This document shows positions 39,501 through 49,930 of a stretch of DNA of 64,000 nt, one piece after another. Position numbers and translations under genes: made by a program. The notes under the pieces were generated by a model. It was given only the letters and a program-made list of their open reading frames with translations, ran no database searches and had not been told where the DNA came from. Position 1 is the first letter of the stretch; each line of letters opens with the position of its first letter. Source of the stretch: Pempheris klunzingeri (lineage: Eukaryota; Chordata; Actinopteri; Acropomatiformes; Pempheridae). The stretch spans positions 17,033,328 to 17,097,327 of the forward strand of contig NC_092019.1 in the NCBI RefSeq assembly GCF_042242105.1. Reading direction: 5' to 3'.

Positions 39501-40821
39501 TACCAGTCTGTCAAGGGAGATCACGATAATTACTGCTGATGTTAGACTCATGCCACCCCCCCAATGCACCCCACACCCACTCCACTGCTCCTGACATCTG
39601 TCTGTGATCGTGATCCAAGGCGGAGAGAGCACAGAACAGGGCGGGTAAATGTACCAAGAGAGTAAAAACTGTGATTATCTGAAGAAAAAACATCAAAATT
39701 TTCACCAAAGCCTAAATGTGGACTGTAACCTCATGCAAGAGTATCTGACATCGGTGACGTCCACCTCTGAGCCCTTTTGCTGCACTGAGGGACATCAAAG
39801 TGACTCTCTTGCTAATGTAGTGAGTGGGTTTATGCGATTAAGTAATCCATTGAACCTTTGTCTAAAGTACTTAGCAGACATGCTGCTTTGGGACTTGATT
39901 ATTCGACAAACAATCAAGTGACGGCAGCGTTAATGTGTCCAAACAAGGAAAAGCCATATATGGGCACAGCGTACGTCACAACTCTTTTTGAGTCCTCTGC
40001 TGTACCATATTTACTGTTAAGTCACTTTTTCATGCGTACACTCATGTTCTCTCCATCATCTCTATAGTTTTGTTCTTCAGTTATCTCTATATCTGAGTAC
40101 AGAGTTGTAAAAGTTTCCCCCTCTTGCTGCTCACCTGCAGGTTGTCCAGCCGCTCCTTCAGCGCCTGCAGCATCCTCTCCATCTGCTCTGGTGATGATGT
40201 GATGTCCCCTGGTGTCACATGTTTATCCTTTCCCTGGTTGCTGCTGCTGCGCCCTCCATCAGATCGTTGCCCCCCTACAGAGGGGTAGTGAGGTGAGTCC
40301 GGTATGAGGTTGCTGTTTCCATGGTGACCCTGCTGGTTGCTATAGTGCCCATTGTCAGTGTATGTGTGATGACTGGCCACCCCTGTGTGATGGGAGTGCG
40401 AGTCTCTGCCGTGGTGCTCGTCATGAGGCGTGGTGCCCCGTCCGAGGCCCTCGCACAGGGTTAGCTTGGCCGTCAGCTCTCGAATGGTCTCCCTCTGGTC
40501 CAGGATGGTCTCTTTCTGCTGGACAAGGCTCTCCCTGAGGTGGAGGATGGTGGCTTTGGCTTCTTCGCTTGCCCCCCACCAGCCAGCGGGAGGTGCGCTT
40601 TGATGGCCTGGTCCGCTGGGCCCTGCTGCCCCTACGCCTGGACCCGCTGAAGGGAAGCAGGCAGGGTCCGCATCCAGCGGGATAGGGGTGCAAACGAAGC
40701 GTGGCTGGGCTCTGTAGTCATAGTCAGGCCCTGAACTGGCAGACGCAGGGTGGAGGAGGGGTGACAGTAAAGGAAACAAAATGAGAAAAAGGAACAGGTG
40801 TAGAGACTGAGAGTTCCTCAT
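36511..40821 (-). CDS. neuronal pentraxin-like protein with Asp/His-rich insert
   Basis: Five coding exons on the minus strand: 40821-40135, 39189-38691, 38088-37835, 37167-36988 and 36720-36511, giving 609 residues (625 from the upstream in-frame ATG at 40869). The inner ATG is chosen because it starts directly at a signal peptide (MRNSQSLHLFLFLILFPLL). Order of parts: signal peptide; a conserved block near PRFVCTPIPLDADPACF; the neuronal-pentraxin coiled coil QQKETILDQRETIRELTAKL; a His-rich tract; a second coiled coil (SSLKDLLQRKISTLEQQL); a 98-residue Asp/His-rich block; then the pentraxin domain. That domain carries the family signature HHVCVTWTT plus FSYSAPGQANELVLIEWGNN and GGRFDATQSFVGE. 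Known relatives (NPTX1, NPTX2, NPTXR; about 430-500 residues) are secreted, multimerise and cluster AMPA receptors at synapses. All intron phases close correctly. The exact paralogue (zebrafish nptx1l-type or a 19q ohnologue) is open. Confidence 0.9.
38782..39075 (-). repeat. low-complexity Asp/His-rich coding block in the pentraxin
   Basis: Residues about 268-365 of the predicted protein contain 41 Asp and 29 His in 98 positions, arranged as DHHDDD-, HHDDG- and DHDDHG-like units and ending in a D7-H3 run. On the plus strand this appears as gtggtcatcatcatcat-type trinucleotide DNA. The block lies between the second coiled coil and the linker to the pentraxin domain, inside one exon, and the reading frame stays open throughout. 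Confidence 0.9.
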
Positions 40822-41064
40822 GTTCTTTATCCAAAGTTTAGCCAGTAAGACTAAGGAGCTTGGCTTCACTTCAAAATGTGTGATGCCAGGTGAAGTTAAG
40901 GTTATGTTGATGTTGTAAGTGAGACATCAGGGGGCACGATATCAAAGATCTCCATCCACAAAGTGTCCACTCATCTGTGTTAAACAGAGAGACATCACAG
41001 TTTTGTCTTCACTATCTGATTGTTGTCTTCTTTGGCTTCTCCGTCACTGAAGAGTGGAATAAAC
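40822..41064 (-). promoter_or_regulatory. 5'UTR part of the first coding exon, pentraxin gene
   Basis: A minus-strand acceptor TTTTACAG ends at 41065, so the exon probably runs 41064-40135 and contains about 240 bases of leader before the ATG at 40821. The upstream in-frame ATG at 40869 would add 16 residues before the signal sequence. Confidence 0.5.
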
Positions 41065-42303
41065 CTGTAAAACAAAGCATCAGATTTTAGTTAAAGGTCA
41101 TAGAATCTCCAGAGGGTGGAAGCAATATCATAATCATCTGTACAGTATTCAGCAGAGACTGTTCATTCTGCTCTATTCCTGTTCATAAGGCTGTAGTTTC
41201 AGGTGGTTGTGTTGTTTTGCACTGAGTTACATTTTCAGGTTTATTATCTTGTCCCAGTTGCCCAGGACAGTGAGAAGAGACACTTCTAGACCAGGCTTAC
41301 AAACATAAAGATCCAGGATGCGATGGTGGATGATGACCTTAGTGTGACGTCTCCAGTTAGCTGCAGTCTGTCTGACCACTAACCTTAAATGGCGTATGCA
41401 TGTGCCACAACAATCAGAGCCTGTCCAAACAAGGATTAATCCAAATCAGAGGTGTGACATCCTGACCAGACCAGCCAATGAGGTCTTTAGTGTGAGTTAC
41501 TTTGATGGCTTTGACTACCTGGAAGCCACAGTTGGTCACCGTGTGAAATAAACATCCAATATTTTTTTAAAGATGTAAATTCATAAGTTGGATTTGGTGG
41601 TTATTTAACCCAGAGGATAACAAAAAGCAGTGTCAGGAATAGAAGCATTTCTCATTTGCAATCGGTATCCCAAAATGATCCCTAAACACTGAGTCCATAT
41701 CATATTCCCTGTGTCTTCATCATAAAGGCCTGCTGACCTCTCTGAGTACTGTGGCATATCCTTCATTATACAGGGTCGGCATTTAGAAATGGCACACACG
41801 TGATGTGGCAGCTAAACCTCACTGACCACCTGTTGCTCACACAGACTAGCCTCTGCAATGTGTGTGTGTGTCAATAGTTCATACATGATTCACTGTATTT
41901 GATCAATAATGTAAGAAAGAAAACATACATACAAATCTAGTCCATCATATGACAAAGATCACATCTTCCTGTATAGAAATCTCCAACGCCGACACATATA
42001 TGATTTATTGACCTGCGGAAGTTGCAAAGTACTGAAAAGTAATTTTATTTTGTTTTAATCTTTGTTACAATGTTCTTATCTTTATCAAACTTTGAACTAA
42101 ATCATGTTCTGTCTCTGCAGTTGTTGTTGTGATTTACGAAGCTTAGAGGAGAGACAGATGGTCGAGGTACAGAACCGTGTCACGCCCAATCTCCACAGTT
42201 TAGCCTTAAGTTTATTATCACCCACAGGTCAATCAATTAACCTAATTGCAAGCCGTTGATGTGCTACCTTAGCCAGAGATAAGTGGGCTTCCTCAGCCCA
42301 CTC

Positions 42304-42349
42304 TGTGTGTGTGTGTGTGTGTGTGCGTGCGCTGGTGCGTGTGTGTGTA
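42304..42349. repeat. (GT)n microsatellite
   Basis: A GT run with C interruptions in the presumed 5' intron of the pentraxin gene. Other GT runs lie at about 38627-38648 and 47446-47482. Confidence 0.9.
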
Positions 42350-43489
42350 ATAATCCATGGTGAACACTGGGGTGTCGTGCACCATCTCCGCACCATATGG
42401 TGAAGGTGGATATTTAAGTAGTGCGATTAGTCCCAAATTAAAACCTGACAACTGCGGTTAGTTAGTGATTAAAAAACAGTTGACTCTGACAAAATAAAGA
42501 AATGTCTATTTGTAAACAATCTGAATCTTTCTAGACTGGAAGGCATTAAAACTGTAATCATCCTAGTGCCTCAGTGCAGATCAATGTCAACATCATTTTC
42601 TCTGGTGAGTGCCTCTCCCAGATTAGATATAGTTATATTATACATATAAAATAGTTATAGAATTCAAAATAAGTTTTCTTGTGTCGAGTGTTTAATGATT
42701 CACTGCGTGCCATTTAAATGCATTTTTTCTAAAACCTGTGTGATAAACAACACACTTGTTAATTTACAATCCTGAGAAAATTCTCTTTACATTGCTGCTA
42801 CATGATATTATAGTATATTATATTGGGCAAGTTCTATTGAATGATATATAATCTAGTAGATAACATGTACAATATGCCCAAACACTAAAGATTATTTGCT
42901 GTCACATCGTTCCATTTTGGGTAAAGCAGGGGCCTTTTTTCATTTTCTCTTCTCTTAAGACACACGGTGAGACTTTTCTCCTCTTCTTTCACATGATTCA
43001 TTGTCATGGCTAGCTACACTGAGTGAAAATATGTATTCCTCATTTACTTTTTATTACTCCATAATTGGAATCTAACAAACTCTGCAGCTTCAGAATTATT
43101 ATTTCGTCAACATCCACATAACAAAATACTCTCTGTTGAAATTCTTTCATCCATTTATGCTTCAGTTAAATTGCTTAATTTTCCACATTTTGAGGAAATC
43201 AAAAATATATAACTCTACCTTTAATTTCAATTTCAAATAGGCTCAAATTAATTCCCATGGAAGGATCCATCGTCTCTCAACATGTGTCTTTTAGTGTTTT
43301 GTTGAATTCATTTCAGTCAGATGTGACAGACATCTGACTGGGGATCTCTCCGCTGCCTTAACTTAGTACAAAGTTACGTTCAGATAAAAAGGTAAAATAA
43401 ATTTAAAATGCTAACTGATAAAAGACAGCATCAACAACAACATTAGTACACTGTTCCAGTTAAATTAACATTAACAAAAGTGTCCTCAC

Positions 43490-43620
43490 CTTGTAGTCCG
43501 AGTGAGCACCGCCTGTGGATCCACACTGTGAACCTCTGGTGAGTTAGTCCGCCTCACACACTGATCAGATTGAGAGAGACTTACTCCACAGGAGGAGAGC
43601 TCAAAGCTTTCTATCCCTCC
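43490..43620 (-). promoter_or_regulatory. possible first non-coding exon of the pentraxin gene
   Basis: On the minus strand a donor ACAAG/GTGAGG follows a moderately GC-rich block (43490 to about 43620). It would pair with the acceptor at 41065 across a 2.4-kb intron. No TATA box or other promoter word is clear. This is an inference from splice-site quality and position only. Confidence 0.35.
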
Positions 43621-46129
43621 TTCATTGTCTCTACCCCTCTTTTCTCTCCTCCTCACCTCCTCCCCTCCTTCAGCTTTGTTGTGTTTGTATTGGAAAACCA
43701 CACCTCTTTTCCTGTCAGACTCTTACTCACTGCTCCACCATCTTTATTTTTATTCTGAAACCTCTGTTACTGACTTGACAGATTGTTTGTTGATAAATCC
43801 CATTTTCTGAGTACATAAACACTTTTTTTGTTTTTAATTTGACCTCTCCAGCTATCCTCTCTAACACAGTCATTGGCTCTACGCCAGCGCAACGTCACAC
43901 AGCTCACCTAGATCTCAGAAAGCACGAGAGCAATTGGCCTGAATAATTCCTCATCTATTCCTGTCAGACTGACAGACTGAGACGTGGTGGCGGGACGGCA
44001 GATGGCTCCTTTAAGGTCAAAGAAAATCACACAACAAACACATGATTGTGCCAGCATGTTGTCACAGGCTCAGACACTTACGCTTACATTAACATTAGAT
44101 TACAGGGTCAGACACACAGCATCATGCACCACCGCCGTACCTGTCAGGCCTCTGGACATTTACATCCTGGGCTGATAAGACAGTGCAGACTGTGTTTTAT
44201 TAGACCTTAAGCTGCTGCCAGCAAAGGAAAGAAAAGCTAGTGAGGAGACGTTTAGATGTCTGTTGACTTTTTCCTGACAAAACTGACAGTTTGTAATTAG
44301 ATCAGAACAATTGGATAAAAGTACACTTGAAATAAACCAGCTTGATTACAACAGATGTCCTCTCAGTTCATTTGACATGTGACCTCTTCGTGTATAATTA
44401 CACCTTAACTTGATGTCAGTGTTGTGGGCAACCAGTTTTACTTAAATTTCCTGTCATCTCATTATTTCCAGTCATCAAATAAAAGCATAAAAAGTGTTCA
44501 GAAAGCTCAATACTCACGTGTATTCTTGGGTTAATACACACAGAAATAAGCCAACATTCAGCTACATCACTTAATGTCAAAGGAGGGTTAGTTGGTAGCT
44601 TTTATATGCCAGATAATTAACTAACACTGTTACAAATGTACTATTACACATGATATTACACTCTATGTACAAAGTATTACCAAGTCTTTTTGTACAATCC
44701 TCATCTCAGGCCCTTAATATTAAAATCCCTCCCTACCTACATTGAAAATTATGTGTATTTTCAGAACTTTTCATACCTTTCAGGTATGTTTTGTACTGAT
44801 GTTTCCTCTCAGAGAGTTTTTATTTCCTGCATGTGGTTACAGTGATGTGTTAGAGCAAACTTTGACACCTGCCTTTGTCTCCGGGACAGGACATTCACCT
44901 GAGACACTGCTTGTATGTGACACATTTGGACACAGCAGAGGGAAAAATGTGAAGTATGCAGGCAAACTCACACACATACACACACGTGAGCTGTTTCATT
45001 GCGTTCAGTGACACACTGTGTGATAACATGAAGGTGGATGTACATGTCATCTTTATTGTTTAATAGGTCAGTGTGAGCCCAGTTCTCCTGTCCGTCAATC
45101 CCCTTAGTGCGTGTGAATTAGGCCCTGAGGAAGCGAGCCGGCACAAATAGCTTTACAGCTCAGGTCCAAGGACGTGAGACCACAGACGCTACAATGTTCC
45201 CCTCAACACTGAACCAAGTGACCCAGAACCCCACAGAGCACCCTCGTCTGCTGTGGCTGGCAGAGCAGAGGCCACTCTGATGAAGGGAGGAGATGACGTC
45301 CCATCCCGTCAGCCTGCTGCTGAGTGAAGATACTCTGATCTGTTTTTTTTAATGTGGGTTCTGACTGTCTCCAGTAATACAAAATACTCTGTTGGTGCCA
45401 CCAGAGGTTTTGGTTGTGTGGAGTGGTGATGAGCTGCAGAGATGAGGTAAGGTCTGGACAGTAAAGAAGAAGTAGAAGAAGCTTTACATGGTAGCTGTGC
45501 TGCAACGTTTCATGTTTGTGATTATGAGTCCTGCCTGTTTTTGGATTTACTGTCGTACTACAGTGTGACTCTGCAGTCTGCGTGCTCACAAAGTGATGCC
45601 ACACTATCGCCACCCAATGGGAAAAAACCTGCTACTGCAACACAAGATGGCATCAGTCAGACACCTGCAGTTCCCAACAGGTGATGTGATGTCAACTCAC
45701 AAGTTAATTTCAGTTGAAAATAAGAGTTTTATGGCGCTCCAGAGCAAATCAGAGTTTAGCTGTGAAAACAGACACACACAAACACACAGTTCATGGCCCT
45801 ATATAACGTATACATATACAGCTACAGTTGTTAAGAACTTTAACATCTTAAGACCACTCCACTGCATTTTAGATGGAAAAACTTTAACTAAATTATGTGC
45901 CTGTTATACTGATTGGATTGAAAAGTATTTGTGTGCTCTTTTGCAATTAATGCTTTTACTCTAAAAAATTAATTATTTGTATTTTATATTCAAGTAAATG
46001 ACTAATTAACCCTACATTTTCTGCATTATGGAGTCTCATTGCTCTCCTCTTCCTCGTCTCCTCGTCCTCAGCAGAAGCTCTGGCAAACCCACTACCTGCT
46101 TTTAGTGCCATACATACGTTTACTGTACA
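43621..46129. other. non-coding intergenic DNA
   Basis: I find no exon with a recognisable product. A 136-codon minus-strand frame (45203-45613) has no family resemblance and no splice context, and I treat it as chance. This stretch separates the minus-strand pentraxin gene from the plus-strand BAIAP2-like gene. Confidence 0.5.
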
Positions 46130-46915
46130 TTGAAAGTAAATATTTGAAAAAATTCAGAAAGTTCTGCATTTAAAATCAGAAGTAAAAATACATAAGAGTT
46201 AACAGCTTTTTTGTGTCAAAAGTAAAAGTTATGAAGGACAACTCTTGTCACAGCTACATTATTATGTATTATTGGATTATTATTAAAGCTGTCAGCAGGA
46301 ATTTGCTGCTGTAGCTGATTGAGGTGGGACTTCTTTTAAGTATCATTTATACTGATGGGCAATTTAATTTACTGAGTAACAATTCAATTCAATTCAATTC
46401 AAAAAACTTTATTTGTCCCCAGGGGACAATTAAAAGGCACATAGAGCAGGCAGTGCAACAATGACAAAAAACTATAGCAGCAGACGAGACAACAGGCAGT
46501 ACGAGAATATAAATGGAAAATAAAGGTAATGATTCATCACATGTTCTTTGCTCCGTATTTTATCAACTGGTAATCTACAAAGCAGTTGCTGAATGAAAAT
46601 AGCAACTATTGAGACATTTTAATGTGTATTATTTATCATTTTGGTAAATAATCAGGTTTTTCGTGTGTTTTTTTAAATGTTAGGCCAACAAAATAATAAA
46701 TGAATAAAGGTTTCAGCACCTCCCTCTTAGTAGTTTATTTCTGCTGGTGTGGAGACAGCTTTGAAACACCATTTGACCCTCATGTTGGGAAAGACAGCTT
46801 ACATAAGGTATAATTGAAGAACCATAATTGAAGTGATTCCCCCTCCAGTCCTGATAAAGTGCATCCAAACAGAGTCCAGTACTTGAGTAAATGTACTTAA
46901 TTACCTCCCACCACC
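46130..46915. repeat. teleost interspersed repeat, interrupted by a second repeat
   Basis: Words such as 'tgcatttaaaatcagaagta', 'caaaagtaaaagttatgaag' and 'tgatgggcaatttaattta', and at the far end 'cttgagtaaatgtacttaat', belong to the same fish repeat as at 1380-1560. Between them an (ATTCA)n start with 'actttatttgtccccagggg' (46380-46450) marks a second element inserted in the first. Limits are approximate. Confidence 0.5.
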
Positions 46916-47119
46916 TAAACTCTCAGAGGAGCTTTTCTCTCCAGCACCGTTATTTCTCACACCAGCCTTTTTATCTTCTCAGCAGTAAGTTGCAGTAAAT
47001 GAAGGACCGTGCAGGGCCTCCTCCTCTTCCTCCTCCTCTTCCTCTGAGAACAGGGACCAGGACTCTGTGATGGTCCGGGTGTATGTAGGCCAGTGATGGG
47101 CCTGCCTGTGCTGTGGCTG

Positions 47120-47140
47120 AAAAAAAAAAAAAAAAAAAAA
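47120..47140. repeat. A21 homopolymer
   Basis: A run of 21 A residues upstream of the BAIAP2-like first exon. There is no clear retroposon body to its left, so I record it simply as a homopolymer. Confidence 0.9.
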
Positions 47141-47443
47141 GTTCAGGTCATTATTCTCCTCCTGCTCCCATTCAGAGGAGGTCCCGTCGGCTCATTGTTA
47201 TTCTGCCCGAGTGACAGGGAGAGAGACAGAGAGAGGCAGACCCAGACTGGGAGGCTGACTGCGGGCTCCAACAACAGGGAGCTGGTCGGACTGGGCGGGG
47301 GTCTGTCCGCGGGTTTTCTGGCCGGTTTCTGCGGGCGTGAAGGCATGTTGGTAATCGGCTCAGTAATGAGGAGAGGTACTGAACGGCACCAAATATCTGA
47401 CCCCGATTCCTGGCAGTGAGGAGAGGAAGAGAGGAGAGGGAGA

Positions 47444-47445
<2 letters not shown>

Positions 47446-47482
<37 letters not shown>
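47446..47482. repeat. (GT)n microsatellite in a GA-rich promoter region
   Basis: Eighteen GT units are flanked on both sides by GAGAGG-rich sequence (47405-47520). The purine/GT composition creates long false reading frames on both strands. Confidence 0.9.
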
Positions 47483-47485
<3 letters not shown>

Positions 47486-47589
47486 GAGAGAGAGAGAGGG
47501 AGAAGAGAAAAGAGGGGGAAAAAGAGAGGGCCATGTGAAAAAGGGGTGGAGGGGAGTCGAGATTTAGTGCTCTGCTGGATGAAACAACC

Positions 47590-47714
47590 CCCCACTAACT
47601 AACGGAGAGGGAAAGCAGCCTAATGTGAAGAAAAGAGGGGGTGTTGTACTCTTCATTTAACACTCAAAGACGCGCAGGAAGCCATTATCGTTTCCCACAA
47701 TGAGATCTGAAAAG
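47590..47714 (+). promoter_or_regulatory. probable first exon of the BAIAP2-like gene with uORF start
   Basis: The block ends ATGAGATCTGAAAAG/GTATGT (donor at 47715). The next acceptor, TTCTTTCAG, ends at 49835. Spliced, the ATG at 47700 opens a 13-codon frame MRSEKGIAICCTA that stops before the true ATG at 49931. It therefore behaves as a uORF, not as the protein start. Confidence 0.5.
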
Positions 47715-48209
47715 GTATGTAACTTTTTTTTTCTCTTTTTAGCAGCTGAATTATTTGCCACTGTGTTACAAATGGAGCTGAGAGTTGGAGATCAACAGGT
47801 AGCTGTTATTGAACTGCACTGTGAGGGGAAATGGCAGGGTGCGTTTTATAAGTGCAAAGGCCTCCACTGTGCAAATACCCAACCTTTTCCATTCATGTCT
47901 GTACTTACAGGCAGGCTTGGCATATTTAACTTGTCTTCTTTTGGTTAGTTAGCATGAGGGTTTCACAAGATGTGAGGTGTGTGGGGATGGAAGGAGATGA
48001 TGTGGATGAAAAGGCTGTGAAATACAGTTAGCTGCAATTTTACATCAGTAATTGATCTTTAGAGAAATGTCGGAATATCTGGCAGCATTTCGCCATACAG
48101 CAGGACAAGATACCTTCAGGAGCACCAAAATGTGTAATTATTTATGTCTTGCATGAATCATTGAACCACAATTTTCTGTAATTTCTTGGGAATGAACTTT
48201 TTAATTTTG

Positions 48210-48410
48210 TAATGATCTCTTGGCTGCAACTATAAAATGTCAGAAAATAGTGAAAACCGTTCAAACTACAAACTGCTTGTTTTGTGTGGCCATCCATCTA
48301 AAGAAACTTAGTTTATGGTCGTATAAAAACAGCAAATCCTCACAGTTGAGAAGTTTGAAGCGGAGAATTAAAGGCATTTATGCTTGAAAAATGACTCATA
48401 TGTTTATCCA
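48210..48410. repeat. teleost interspersed repeat in first intron
   Basis: The words 'ataaaatgtcagaaaatagt', 'aactgcttgttttgtgtggc', 'aacagcaaatcctcacagtt' and 'gcttgaaaaatgactcatat' match a very common percomorph repeat. Confidence 0.6.
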
Positions 48411-49439
48411 TGTAGTTGGAGATTATTCTTCTGCTCATGGTGACATTAGTTGGTGTTTAAATGCAAAGTTTGCCTCCAAACCACTTGAAGAAATTTAAAG
48501 AGGCCAAACAGCATGAATGCACCTTCTGTATCAGTTTCCCAACCACCTGCAGACTGTTCCTGTTGCATCCAGAAACAAACAACACTTTATTTCTCATGAT
48601 TTAACCAAACTAAGCGGAGGACATACACACATACATGCTTTATGATGCTTACATATTTCCCATGATCAGTTTAAAGAGTGTGCACAGTTATATAAAGCCA
48701 CTCAAAGTGAATAAAAAAGACAAAGTTAGTGCAAAGAAGCAGACTGCCCTTCTGACAAATCACAGACTACACCAGGGTGGCCCTAATGAGCAAGAGTCTG
48801 GAAATGTTTTCTTTGTGTCATATACCATTAGTTGATCTGGGTCAACGTTTTCTCTGTAATCTCGCTGTGATAACAAAGGAGGGCTGCACAAGGAAAACCA
48901 AGTTAGCATTTCGCCATCAAATCCAGACTGGAAATCCCCTGACCCCGGAGCAGTCCCCCCTTGATCGTCCTCTCTGCTGAGGAAACGTTGTTGTCGCCTG
49001 TTTATTCAGTGCTCTGACACCTGTGACTCAGGCTGGAGAAGCCCATTGTTCTTATCTGGAATAGTATAACTCGTCTGGCACTCGAATCTAGGAGAAATAT
49101 TTGGGTTGCCGCAATGTTGCGAAGCGATAATGCAGAAACTGGCAGCAGAGACACAGAGGAGATCCATGAGAAAATAACACGGCTGCCCTCAGACGAAACC
49201 CAAGGCGGTGTGACATCCTCATCACTTGTTGTGATGGTTCAGTGGCCTTAAATGTCCTCCAGCTTGATTTAAATCTCACGCGTTCAGAGGATGATGGCAT
49301 TGAACAGACATGGTCCTTAAACACAAGGGAGACGCGTCCAGTCAGTTTTGACGATAATAGATTTTATAGTAAAGCTGTTTTAGGAGGTTCTCTACACATG
49401 TACCAATACAAATATCTGATACTTATGGTTGTGTAGCTT

Positions 49440-49690
49440 CAGCATGAATTGATTAATTGTTTTGTCTGTAAAACACCAGAAAATATACACCAGAGCCTCA
49501 GCTGGGGTCTTTGAATTCCTTATTTTATCCAGCAATCTTTCTAAAACTCAAATATGTTGAATTGAGCATCAGCACATTCTGACACACGAAAAACTAGAAA
49601 CAGTGAATGTTTGGCATTATTAAAATACTTGTCGATTAATTTCCTGTCGATCAACTGATCGAATAATCGCTTCGAATGCAGATAAATAGA
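49440..49690. repeat. partial repeat copy of the same family
   Basis: 'gaattgattaattgttttgt', 'gtaaaacaccagaaaatata' and 'tcgatcaactgatcgaataa' are diverged pieces of the family seen at 48210-48410. This copy ends about 150 bases before the second exon. Confidence 0.45.
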
Positions 49691-49930
49691 AATAAGTGCT
49701 GTGACCTCTCCCTTCCTCTGTGGAGCTGAGGGTAAAAACATCTGGATTTGTGCCTTCTCCTTGAGTAGCAATCAGTAATCGTGATAGATTATCACTCACT
49801 GCAACTCCTTTTTGTCTTCTATATTCTTCTTTCAGGGGATTGCCATCTGCTGTACAGCCTAGTGCCCTGAGCAACAGGACGAAAAGACGACACAAACGCA
49901 CATAGTGGCAGAGAGACATAACTGAGAAAG

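Noticed and set aside
45203-45613. 136-codon minus-strand frame
   Set aside because: No recognisable motif, no supporting splice sites, lies in intergenic DNA; likely chance.
47143-47595. Two overlapping minus-strand frames of 120-150 codons
   Set aside because: Produced by GA- and GT-microsatellite DNA upstream of the BAIAP2-like gene; composition is simple-repeat.
47700-47714. MRSEK as the true N-terminus of the BAIAP2-like protein
   Set aside because: Spliced to the next exon it stops after 13 codons, while the ATG at 49931 gives the conserved family N-terminus.
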